Source: an uncultured Rhodoluna sp.
GTDB taxonomy: Bacteria; Actinomycetota; Actinomycetes; Actinomycetales; Microbacteriaceae
NCBI GenBank assembly: GCA_937898095.1
Contig: CALDKR010000096.1
Location: forward strand, 1-13,225
Length of the DNA stretch: 13,225 bases
Reading direction: 5' to 3'
The notes below the pieces were generated by a model. It was given only the letters and a program-made list of their open reading frames with translations. It did not search any database and was not told where the DNA came from. A program made the position numbers and the translations under genes. This document shows, in pieces, positions 1 to 6,062 of this stretch (position 1 is the stretch's first letter; the number at the start of each line of letters is the position of its first letter).

Positions 1-331
1 TCCAAAGAAGGGTGTTTAGAACCTTGCGAGTGCGAACGCGAGCTGCATAGTCGTTGACGATGGTGCGCATGCCGTTGGTTCCGTGAATGAGGGCAAGAGT
101 TAAAAGCAAGAAGTCATACCACTGCCAGAAAGGGTTGGCTAGCTTGCCGGCCACAAAACCAAAGTCAATGCCCTTGATTCCTTCGCCAGCCCAAAGGTTG
201 GTGAAAAGGTGGCCAAAAATCAAGATGACTAGAAGTGCGCCAGATGCACGCATATACATCCAGCCGTATTTCTCCCAGTTGGCACCCTTGCGACTGCGTG
301 GGCTGCGTGGTGATTCGATAATTACAGACAT
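1..331 (-). CDS. sdhD: Succinate dehydrogenase membrane anchor SdhD (3' end cut by window edge)
   Basis: Second hydrophobic anchor of succinate dehydrogenase (complex II), which holds the SdhAB catalytic dimer on the inner face of the cytoplasmic membrane and helps form the quinone site. Reading from ATG at 331 leftwards gives 110 codons with no stop before the edge, so the C-terminus lies outside the window. Visible features are an Arg-rich N-terminus, the quinone-site-like 'MRASG' (R28, S30), a first membrane segment at about 32-48 with H41, a second at about 72-90 with H83, and 'NGMRT' (86-90). A GGGGAG ribosome binding site lies 6-7 bases before the ATG. The gene follows sdhC with a 14-base gap, so they are one operon, and sdhA/sdhB are expected to the left, outside the window. 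The family assignment is secure; the length cannot be judged. Confidence 0.9.
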   Translation of the reverse strand, partial: MSVIIESPRSPRSRKGANWEKYGWMYMRASGALLVILIFGHLFTNLWAGEGIKGIDFGFVAGKLANPFWQWYDFLLLTLALIHGTNGMRTIVNDYAARVRTRKVLNTLLW

Positions 332-345
332 TTAGAACTCCCCGA

Positions 346-720
346 TTATCCGAATACGTGCATCAAGTGACGAGGGGCGAAGCCCAAGAAAAGAACAAGG
401 GCAACAATGATGACCGCCCAGAACATTTGGTTCTGATATTTGGCACCCTTGCGCCAGAAGTCGATCAAAATAACTCGGATGCCGTTTAGTGCGTGGAACA
501 GAATAGCTGCCACGAGGCCAAGTTCACCAAGACCGATTAGCGGGGTTTTGTAGGTGCCGATGACGGCGTTGTAAGCCTCAGGAGAAAGGCGCACTAGCGA
601 CGTGTCAAGAACGTGAACTAGTAAGAAGAAAAAGATTGCAACTCCGGTGATGCGGTGTAATACCCAAGACCACATTCCGAATTTTCCGCGGTATAGAGTG
701 CCCGCTGGCATTGATGGCAC
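346..720 (-). CDS. sdhC: Succinate dehydrogenase cytochrome b556 subunit SdhC
   Basis: Cytochrome b-type membrane anchor of succinate dehydrogenase, first gene of the sdh operon here. I place the start at GTG 720, giving 124 residues. A perfect AGGAGG at 727-732 sits 6 bases upstream of it, and the protein then opens 'MPSMPAGTLYRG', the conserved N-terminus of actinobacterial SdhC. An in-frame ATG at 762 would add 14 residues with no family look and would place that ribosome binding site inside the gene. Motifs are 'SWVLHRITG' (18-26, H22/R23), H36 in the first membrane helix, and 'HALNGIR' (76-82), whose histidine is the likely haem ligand. Three membrane segments lie at about 24-40, 62-84 and 96-114. 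A 14-base gap leads to sdhD. Function is confident; the start is fairly confident. Confidence 0.92.
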   Translation of the reverse strand: MPSMPAGTLYRGKFGMWSWVLHRITGVAIFFFLLVHVLDTSLVRLSPEAYNAVIGTYKTPLIGLGELGLVAAILFHALNGIRVILIDFWRKGAKYQNQMFWAVIIVALVLFLGFAPRHLMHVFG

Positions 721-765
721 GAAGATCCTCCTCGATCGGCAATTGCTAGACCTCATGACCACGTC

Positions 766-782
766 ATTGAAGCCTCTTCAAT
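766..782. promoter_or_regulatory. Perfect inverted repeat in the sdhC-manC divergent spacer (candidate operator)
   Basis: ATTGAAG (766-772) and CTTCAAT (776-782) are exact reverse complements around a 3-base centre, CCT. The site lies in the short spacer between divergently read sdhC and manC. On the minus strand a -10-like TAGGAT (complement of 781-786) touches one arm, so a protein bound here could control sdh transcription. There is no T-run to suggest a terminator. The operator role is inference from symmetry and position only. Confidence 0.35.
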
Positions 783-829
783 CCTAAGCCTTGGTTGGTG
801 TCTAAGATTCCCAAAAATGAGTGTTCGGC

Positions 830-835
830 TAGTGT
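830..835 (+). promoter_or_regulatory. Candidate -10 element of a leaderless manC promoter
   Basis: TAGTGT fits the actinobacterial -10 pattern TAnnnT and ends 9 bases before the manC ATG. No Shine-Dalgarno-like sequence occurs between it and the ATG, which suggests transcription starting at or very near the start codon. No convincing -35 element is visible, so confidence is low. Confidence 0.3.
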
Positions 836-844
836 TTTCTTACT

Positions 845-1978
845 ATGAGCACAACGCCAGCGAAAGACCTTCGCGAACCAATCGATCGCTTCTTCAGCAT
901 CATTCCGGCCGGAGGAATCGGCTCAAGACTCTGGCCACTTTCAAGAGCCTCGGCACCAAAGTTTTTGCATGACCTAACTGGCTCAGGTCAGACACTGCTT
1001 CAAGACACCTGGGATCGCCTCGCCCCGATCGCTGGTCGAGACCGCATTCTTGTAGTCACCGGAAAAGTTCACAAGTCGGCAGTGCTCGAGCAGATCGAAG
1101 ATTTGTCGACTGAAAATCTCGTTCTAGAGCTGTCACCGAAAGACTCAACCGCAGCTATCGCGCTCGCCGCAGCTATTCTGCGAAAGCGCGAACCTGACGT
1201 AATTATCGGTTCTTTTGCAGCCGATCACGTTATCAACGAAAGTGAAGAATTTCGCGAAACTGTTCGGCAAGCAGTTGCTGTCGCAGCAACGGGCAAAATT
1301 GTCACTATCGGCATTGAGCCAACCGAGCCTTCGGTTGGATTTGGTTACATAAAAGCCACCGAAGAGCTTGATGTTGAAGGTGCACCAACTGCTCGACATG
1401 TTGGGCAGTTTGTCGAAAAGCCAAACATCGCCACCGCTCGCAAATATGTTGAGTCTGGCGACTATCTCTGGAACGCCGGAATGTTTATTGCCCCGGCAGA
1501 TTTGTTGCTTGAGCAACTGGCAAAGTCTGAGCCAGTGCTTCACGCGTCGATCATCGAATTGGCTGACCTGTGGGACACCGAAGATCGCAAGAAGGCCATC
1601 GAACGCATCTGGCCAAAGCTCAAGAAGGTCGCCATCGATTATTCAGTGGCCGAGCCAGCAGCTGCCGCTGGTTTGGTTGCTGTTGTTCCGGCAACTTTCA
1701 GTTGGCACGACGTTGGTGATTTTGCGGCAATCGCTGAGCTTCAATCTCAAGGTCGAAAAGGCAACCTAGCCGTTCTCGGCAACGCCAAGGTTTTGGCTGA
1801 TTCGAGCAGCGGAATTCTTGTTTCTGACACCGACCGCCTGATTGCACTGATCGGCCTCGAAGACATCATTGTGGTTGACACTCCAGACGCCTTGTTGGTG
1901 ACCACCAAAGAGCACGCTCAACGCGTCAAGAGTTTGGTAGATGCTCTAAAAGCCACCGGGCACAGTGATGTGCTCTAG
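845..1978 (+). CDS. manC: Mannose-1-phosphate guanylyltransferase (GDP-mannose pyrophosphorylase)
   Basis: Cytosolic nucleotidyltransferase that makes GDP-mannose from GTP and mannose-1-phosphate, feeding mannosylated lipids, glycans or polysaccharide. The 377-residue protein has the nucleotide-binding loop 'GGIGSRLWPLSR' (23-34) with K39, 'ADHV' (126-129), 'FVEKP' (189-193), 'WNAGMF' (209-214), 'DYSVAE' (265-270) and 'FSWHDVGD' (285-292), all typical of GDP-mannose pyrophosphorylases. It lacks the C-terminal cupin isomerase domain of the roughly 480-residue bifunctional enzymes, so it is the short single-function type. ATG 845 gives a normal family N-terminus. No ribosome binding site precedes it, so translation may be leaderless. 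It stands alone, divergent from sdhCD and 139 bases ahead of the nucleoside operon. The minus-strand phosphomutase at 10840-12501 could in principle supply mannose-1-phosphate, but I think that enzyme serves pentose phosphates. Confidence 0.93.
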   Translation: MSTTPAKDLREPIDRFFSIIPAGGIGSRLWPLSRASAPKFLHDLTGSGQTLLQDTWDRLAPIAGRDRILVVTGKVHKSAVLEQIEDLSTENLVLELSPKDSTAAIALAAAILRKREPDVIIGSFAADHVINESEEFRETVRQAVAVAATGKIVTIGIEPTEPSVGFGYIKATEELDVEGAPTARHVGQFVEKPNIATARKYVESGDYLWNAGMFIAPADLLLEQLAKSEPVLHASIIELADLWDTEDRKKAIERIWPKLKKVAIDYSVAEPAAAAGLVAVVPATFSWHDVGDFAAIAELQSQGRKGNLAVLGNAKVLADSSSGILVSDTDRLIALIGLEDIIVVDTPDALLVTTKEHAQRVKSLVDALKATGHSDVL

Positions 1979-1991
1979 TGGCAAACGAACA

Positions 1992-2006
1992 GAGATGTAA
2001 CGTCTC
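1992..2006. promoter_or_regulatory. Pseudo-palindrome downstream of manC (candidate operator of the nucleoside operon)
   Basis: GAGATGT and ACGTCTC flank a single central A and are reverse complements apart from one base. The site sits 14 bases after the manC stop in the spacer before the lipoprotein gene. The 15-base length and odd centre resemble a repressor site more than a terminator, and no T-run follows. No known regulator motif was recognised; low confidence. Confidence 0.25.
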
Positions 2007-2061
2007 GGTTAAATATTTCCTCTAAAACGCTTACGGGGCTATTCATTTTGTAAAGCGCGAA

Positions 2062-2067
2062 TAGTCT
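2062..2067 (+). promoter_or_regulatory. Weak candidate -10 element for the nucleoside uptake operon
   Basis: TAGTCT matches TAnnnT and lies about 50 bases before the lipoprotein start. That would leave a leader of roughly 45 bases carrying the 2077-2099 hairpin and the ribosome binding site. I could not find a good -35 at 16-18 bases; TTACGG at 2031-2036 is too far. Some promoter must exist in 1979-2117, because no other spacer precedes the operon, but its exact position is uncertain. Confidence 0.22.
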
Positions 2068-2076
2068 TGTGGTGTT

Positions 2077-2099
2077 CGGTTCATGAAAGCCATGAGCCG
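2077..2099 (+). promoter_or_regulatory. Leader hairpin / operator candidate just before the lipoprotein ribosome binding site
   Basis: CGGTTCATG (2077-2085) and CATGAGCCG (2091-2099) are reverse complements apart from one position that would form a G-U pair in RNA, around the loop AAAGC. The structure ends about 6 bases before the GAGAGGAA ribosome binding site (2105-2112). As RNA it could stabilise the 5' end of the message or affect ribosome loading; as DNA it could be a repressor site. Which one applies is not decidable from sequence alone. Confidence 0.4.
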
Positions 2100-2117
2100 C
2101 AAACGAGAGGAAATTAA

Positions 2118-3182
2118 GTGAACAAGATTTCACGCAAGGCACTTTCGGGCTTCGCAGTTCTAGCTGCTTCAGCTCTAGTCCTAACCGGTTGTGCTGCAGC
2201 TCCTGAGAGCGACCCAACCGTAACCCCAGTTGACTTCAAGGCATGTGCCGTTTCTGACGAAGGCAGCTGGAACGACAAGTCATTCAACGAGTCTGTGTAC
2301 AACGGTCTAAAGCAGGCCAAAGTTGAGCTAGGCGTTCAGACCGCAGATGCAGAATCAGCAACCGCTGAGGCATTTGCTCCAAACCTTCAGACCATGATCG
2401 ACGCTAACTGTGACATCACCATCGCAGTTGGATTCAACTTGGTTGCAGCTGTCAACGAGGCAGCAAAGGCTAACCCAACTGTTAACTTCGTCACTGTCGA
2501 CGGATGGTCAGAGGGCAACGCAAACCTAAAGCCAATCAACTACAAGATGAACGAGTCAAGCTACCTAGCTGGTTACCTAGCTGCTGCTTACTCAACCACC
2601 AAGGTTGTTGGCACCTACGGCGGCATGAAGATCGATGCAGTTACTGACTTCATGAACGGTTTCTACTACGGTGCAAAGAAGTACGAGGCAGAGACCGGAA
2701 CCGCAGTTAAGGTTCTAGGTTGGGACCCAGCCAAGAAGGCCGGAGACTTCATCGGTGACTTCGCTCCGAACTCAGCAGTTTCAAAGACCATCGCAGCTGG
2801 CCAGATCAAGAACGGCGCTGACGTGATCATGCCTGTTGCTGGTGAGCAGCTAGGTGCTTTGAGCGAAGCAATCAAAGAGTCAACCAAGAACGTAGTCATG
2901 ATTGGTGTTGACAGCGACCGCGCTCTTAACTCACCTGAATACGCTCCGCTACTTCTAACCTCAGTTGAAAAGCGCATGACCAAGGCTGTCTTTGAGATCA
3001 TCAAAGACCTAGCTGCCGGCAATGCATTCACCGGAGATGCTTACATGGGCACCCTGGCAAACGACGGAACCGGTCTTGCACCATTCCACGAGTTTGAGGG
3101 CAAGGTTTCAGCAGATGTCGTCAGCAAGCTTGACGAGCTAAAGGCTGGAATCATCGATGGTTCAATCGACCCAGCTAAGTAA
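2118..3182 (+). CDS. BMP-family nucleoside-binding lipoprotein (ABC transporter substrate-binding protein)
   Basis: Extracytoplasmic receptor of a nucleoside ABC importer (PnrA/BmpA-like, Bmp domain). The GTG start at 2118 has GAGAGGAA five bases upstream. The 354-residue protein has a basic N-terminus (MNKISRK), a hydrophobic stretch and the lipobox 'LTGC' with C25, so it should be lipid-anchored to the outer face of the membrane. The mature part has two Bmp lobes: 'VSDEGSWNDKSFNES' (45-59), where ligand-contacting Asp/Trp/Phe residues usually lie, 'VGFN' (104-107), 'GTYGGM' (165-170) and 'MIGVDSD' (261-267). It leads the operon and is followed by a strong hairpin and then the ATPase and two permeases. 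Its codon use is unlike its neighbours: by hand count CTA encodes 14 of 23 leucines and CTC none, as expected for a very highly expressed gene. Nucleoside specificity is inferred from family and from the catabolic genes downstream. Confidence 0.93.
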   Translation: MNKISRKALSGFAVLAASALVLTGCAAAPESDPTVTPVDFKACAVSDEGSWNDKSFNESVYNGLKQAKVELGVQTADAESATAEAFAPNLQTMIDANCDITIAVGFNLVAAVNEAAKANPTVNFVTVDGWSEGNANLKPINYKMNESSYLAGYLAAAYSTTKVVGTYGGMKIDAVTDFMNGFYYGAKKYEAETGTAVKVLGWDPAKKAGDFIGDFAPNSAVSKTIAAGQIKNGADVIMPVAGEQLGALSEAIKESTKNVVMIGVDSDRALNSPEYAPLLLTSVEKRMTKAVFEIIKDLAAGNAFTGDAYMGTLANDGTGLAPFHEFEGKVSADVVSKLDELKAGIIDGSIDPAK

Positions 3183-3195
3183 TAAAAACTGATCC

Positions 3196-3239
3196 AAACC
3201 GGGGGTCGCCGAGATGAAAATCTCGGCGACCTTTGGTTT
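3196..3239 (+). terminator. Strong GAAA-loop hairpin between lipoprotein and ATPase genes (partial terminator or mRNA stabiliser)
   Basis: The core stem is GGTCGCCGAGAT (3204-3215) with ATCTCGGCGACC (3220-3231), 12 perfect pairs closed by a GAAA tetraloop. It extends outwards through three possible G-U pairs (GGG with TTT) and AAACC with GGTTT, giving up to 20 pairs. The sequence after the core, TTTGGTTTAGATT, is only moderately T-rich, so termination is probably incomplete. A hairpin here would let the receptor message accumulate above the transporter message. The structure is certain by eye; its strength and role are inference. Confidence 0.7.
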
Positions 3240-3270
3240 AGATTAGGTTCAAGATCTCACAAAGAAGTAG

Positions 3271-4818
3271 GTGCGAGTTTTGAAACTCGAGTTGCGCGGA
3301 ATAACTAAAAGGTTCGGCACTTTAACTGCCAACGATCAGATCAACATCACCGTTAAATCTGGCGAAATCCACAGCCTTCTCGGCGAAAACGGTGCCGGCA
3401 AATCAACCTTGATGAATGTGCTCTATGGCTTGTATCAAGCCGATGAGGGCCAGATTCTGCTAGATGACAAAGTTCAGAACTTCAAGGGTCCGGGCGATGC
3501 CATGGCTGCCGGAATCGGAATGGTTCACCAGCACTTTATGCTGATCCCAGTTTTCACAGTCGCTGAAAATGTGGTTCTGGGCAACGAGCCCACTAAAAAC
3601 TTGGGCGTGCTTGATCTTGAGTCAGCGCGCAAAAAGGTACGCGAAATCTCTGAGCGATTTGGGTTCGATGTTGACCCAGATGCCGTTGTTGAAGACCTGC
3701 CAGTCGGTGTGCAGCAGCGCGTCGAAATTATCAAGGCACTCGCTCGCGACGCAAAGGTGCTAGTTCTTGACGAACCAACCGCGGTGCTCACCCCACAAGA
3801 AACCGATGAGCTTATGGGCATCATGCGCGACCTCGCCAAGGCCGGCACCTCAATTATTTTCATCACCCACAAGCTGCGTGAGGTTCAGGCGGTCGCCGAC
3901 ACCATCACGGTGATTCGACAGGGCAAAGTTGTTGGCGAGGCCAGCCCAACCCAGAGCGCGGGCGAGCTTGCGTCAATGATGGTTGGTCGCGAAGTTGACC
4001 TCGCGGTCGACAAAAAGCCAGCCAACCCAGGCGACGATGTGCTTCGAGTCGAGAGCATCAAGGTGCTCGATGATCGCAAGCAAGTTGCCGTTGACAGCGT
4101 TTCATTCACGGTGCACGCGGGCGAGATTTTTGCAATAGCCGGCGTTCAGGGCAATGGCCAGACCGAAATTGCAGAGGCAATCATTGGCCTTCGCCCAGTC
4201 GTGAAAGGCTGGGGAGCAATCGCCCTAAACGACAAATACATCGATCACATGAACGTTCGTCAGCGACTTGAGGCCGGCATCGGCTATGTGCCTGAAGACC
4301 GCAAAAAAGATGGCTTGGTCGGTGATTTCAGCATTTCAGAGAACCTGATGCTCAATGGCTCGTATGGCAAGCCGTTCGCCAAGGGCATCTCAATCGATTT
4401 CAAGAATCTTGATCGAATCTCAGCAGAGCTCATCAAAGAATTTGATGTTCGCACTCAGTCTGCCGAAACTCACGCCTCAAAACTCTCTGGCGGAAACCAG
4501 CAAAAAGTTGTGGTTGCTCGCGAGCTAAGCCGCGAGGTAAACCTGCTGATCGTTTCTCAGCCAACGCGAGGCGTCGATGTTGGTTCGATCGAATTCATTC
4601 ATGAACGCATTGTTGCCGAACGCGACCAAGGCAAGGCGGTTGTTTTGATTTCAACCGAACTCGATGAGGTTTTGGCTCTAGCAGACCGCATCGCCGTGAT
4701 GTATCGCGGGCAAATTGTAGGAATCGTCGACCCAACGGTGTCGCGCGAAACCCTTGGCAAAATGATGGCCGGCATCGCCGAACCAACCGAAACTAACCAC
4801 GGAGGGCAAGCCGCATGA
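3271..4818 (+). CDS. Nucleoside ABC transporter ATP-binding protein (two fused nucleotide-binding domains)
   Basis: Cytoplasmic ATPase that powers the nucleoside importer, with two ABC domains in one 515-residue chain as in sugar/nucleoside (carbohydrate uptake class 2) systems. Domain 1 has Walker A 'GENGAGKS' (38-45), Q-loop Q87, a signature degenerate to 'VGVQQ' (145-149), Walker B 'VLVLDEPT' (163-170) and H200. Domain 2 has a Walker A lacking the lysine ('GVQGNGQTE', 291-299), a good signature 'LSGGNQQ' (405-411) and a Walker B ending 'VSQPT' instead of 'DEPT' (428-432), so only one complete ATP site is expected, as is common in this class. The start is uncertain. GTG 3271 has only weak AAGAAG upstream. 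TTG 3280 has AGGTG six bases upstream and gives the family-like opening 'MKLELRGITKRFG', so the real protein may be 512 residues. Its stop overlaps the next start (ATGA). Confidence 0.95.
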   Translation: MRVLKLELRGITKRFGTLTANDQINITVKSGEIHSLLGENGAGKSTLMNVLYGLYQADEGQILLDDKVQNFKGPGDAMAAGIGMVHQHFMLIPVFTVAENVVLGNEPTKNLGVLDLESARKKVREISERFGFDVDPDAVVEDLPVGVQQRVEIIKALARDAKVLVLDEPTAVLTPQETDELMGIMRDLAKAGTSIIFITHKLREVQAVADTITVIRQGKVVGEASPTQSAGELASMMVGREVDLAVDKKPANPGDDVLRVESIKVLDDRKQVAVDSVSFTVHAGEIFAIAGVQGNGQTEIAEAIIGLRPVVKGWGAIALNDKYIDHMNVRQRLEAGIGYVPEDRKKDGLVGDFSISENLMLNGSYGKPFAKGISIDFKNLDRISAELIKEFDVRTQSAETHASKLSGGNQQKVVVARELSREVNLLIVSQPTRGVDVGSIEFIHERIVAERDQGKAVVLISTELDEVLALADRIAVMYRGQIVGIVDPTVSRETLGKMMAGIAEPTETNHGGQAA

Positions 4819-6062
4819 GCTCTTTAGATTCAGTCGAGTCAAAAAAATCAGAAGACCGATGGTCTCTGGTCGCCCGCGAAATTTTGGCGGGCTCGCCGGT
4901 GCGCACCCTGCTGGCCGTTCTGATCGGATTCTTTGTCGGCGCAATTTTTATGGTGGCGTTCAATCAAGACGTGATTGACGCATTTGCATACTTTGGTTCT
5001 CGACCAACCGACGCGCTAAGCGCAATGGCAAAGGTTGTCGCCGACGGTTATGGTGCCTTGTTCAATGGCGCGATTTATAACACCCACGCTAACGATTTTG
5101 CATCTGCAATTCGCCCAATCACCGAAACACTTCGCCTTTCAGCGCCGCTGATCATGGCCGGTCTCGGCGTTGGTCTGGGCTTTAGAGTCGGGCTGTTTAA
5201 CATCGGCGGCGTTGGTCAAATGGCCATGGGTTTGCTTGGTGTCACCTGGATCACCACGCGAGTCGAAATGCCGCCTTATGTGCACATCATTGTTGCGATT
5301 GCAGTTGCTGTTTTGTTTGCCGCAGCGTGGGGTGGCGTTGTCGGTTTCTTAAAGGCCAAAACCGGCGCTCACGAGGTAATCGTGACCATCATGCTCAACT
5401 ATGTAGCAATTAACCTGTTCACCTATTTCTTGCGTGCACCTGAACTTTTGCTTGAAAAAGGCGGCGCCGGAACCCCTAAGTCGGATGCCCCGGCTGAGAC
5501 GGCTATGTTGCCAAACCTCTTTGGCGAACAATATCGCCTGCACTGGGGGCTGGTTTTGGCAGTTGCTGCCGCCTTTGCATACTGGTGGCTGATGGAACGT
5601 TCGACTATCGGTTATCGCTTCAGAATGGTTGGCCACAACAGCAGCGCGGCTCGCGCCGCCGGTGTTCAAGTTGAACGCACATATATTTGGGCGATGGCTG
5701 CCTCAGCCGCTTTTATCGGTTTGGCAGCAGCGAACCAGGGGCTCAGTTCGATCGGCGGTCTGACCCCAAGCATTCACGCGAACATCGGCTTCGACGCAAT
5801 CACCGTGGCGCTTCTTGGCGGCTCGCGCGCTGGTGGCGTTGTGGCTGCCGGCTTGCTCTTTGGTGCGTTCAAGGCGGGCGGGCCATCAATGCAGGTGATT
5901 GGCGTGGCGCCAGAGATTCTGAATGTGGTTCAGGCGCTAATAGTTATGTTCATCGCGGCACCGCCGCTAATTCGAGCTCTTTTCAACCTGCCTCAGCCAC
6001 CACAAAAGAAGCCAATTTCAGAGTGGTTCGCGGCAAAGCTTGGCAAGAAGGTGGCCAAATAA
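4815..6062 (+). CDS. Nucleoside ABC transporter permease, first subunit
   Basis: Integral membrane subunit of the BPD_transp_2 family that, paired with the next gene, forms the channel of the nucleoside importer. ATG 4815 overlaps the ATPase stop as ATGA, with GGAGGG (4801-4806) eight bases upstream. The 415-residue protein has a cytoplasmic N-terminus of about 30 residues and a first helix around 'TLLAVLIGFFVGAIFMVAF'. A long external stretch (about 55-95) follows, then a membrane core with the conserved 'GFRVGLFNIGGVGQ' and 'GAHEVIVTIMLNYVAINL'. The coupling segment 'MVGHNSSAARAAGV' should contact the ATPase. It ends with 'VALLGGSRAGGV' and a charged tail rich in lysine. It is the larger, NupP-like partner by its external loop. 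The stop TAA shares its last base with the start of the second permease. Confidence 0.93.
   Translation: MSSLDSVESKKSEDRWSLVAREILAGSPVRTLLAVLIGFFVGAIFMVAFNQDVIDAFAYFGSRPTDALSAMAKVVADGYGALFNGAIYNTHANDFASAIRPITETLRLSAPLIMAGLGVGLGFRVGLFNIGGVGQMAMGLLGVTWITTRVEMPPYVHIIVAIAVAVLFAAAWGGVVGFLKAKTGAHEVIVTIMLNYVAINLFTYFLRAPELLLEKGGAGTPKSDAPAETAMLPNLFGEQYRLHWGLVLAVAAAFAYWWLMERSTIGYRFRMVGHNSSAARAAGVQVERTYIWAMAASAAFIGLAAANQGLSSIGGLTPSIHANIGFDAITVALLGGSRAGGVVAAGLLFGAFKAGGPSMQVIGVAPEILNVVQALIVMFIAAPPLIRALFNLPQPPQKKPISEWFAAKLGKKVAK

Noticed and set aside
87..335. 82-codon plus-strand frame over sdhD
   Set aside because: It is antisense to sdhD, whose minus-strand translation shows clear family motifs.
721..762. 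Longer sdhC beginning at ATG 762
   Set aside because: The added residues do not resemble SdhC, and the perfect AGGAGG at 727-732 lies inside this extension, pointing to GTG 720.
1979..2117. Riboswitch in the leader of the nucleoside operon
   Set aside because: Apart from two simple inverted repeats I see no conserved multi-helix core or terminator/anti-terminator arrangement, for example of the purine type.
5687..6061. 125-codon upstream extension of the second permease
   Set aside because: It overlaps the first permease in another frame and is Arg/Cys-rich with no membrane character. The ATG at 6062, coupled as TAATG, gives a normal family protein.
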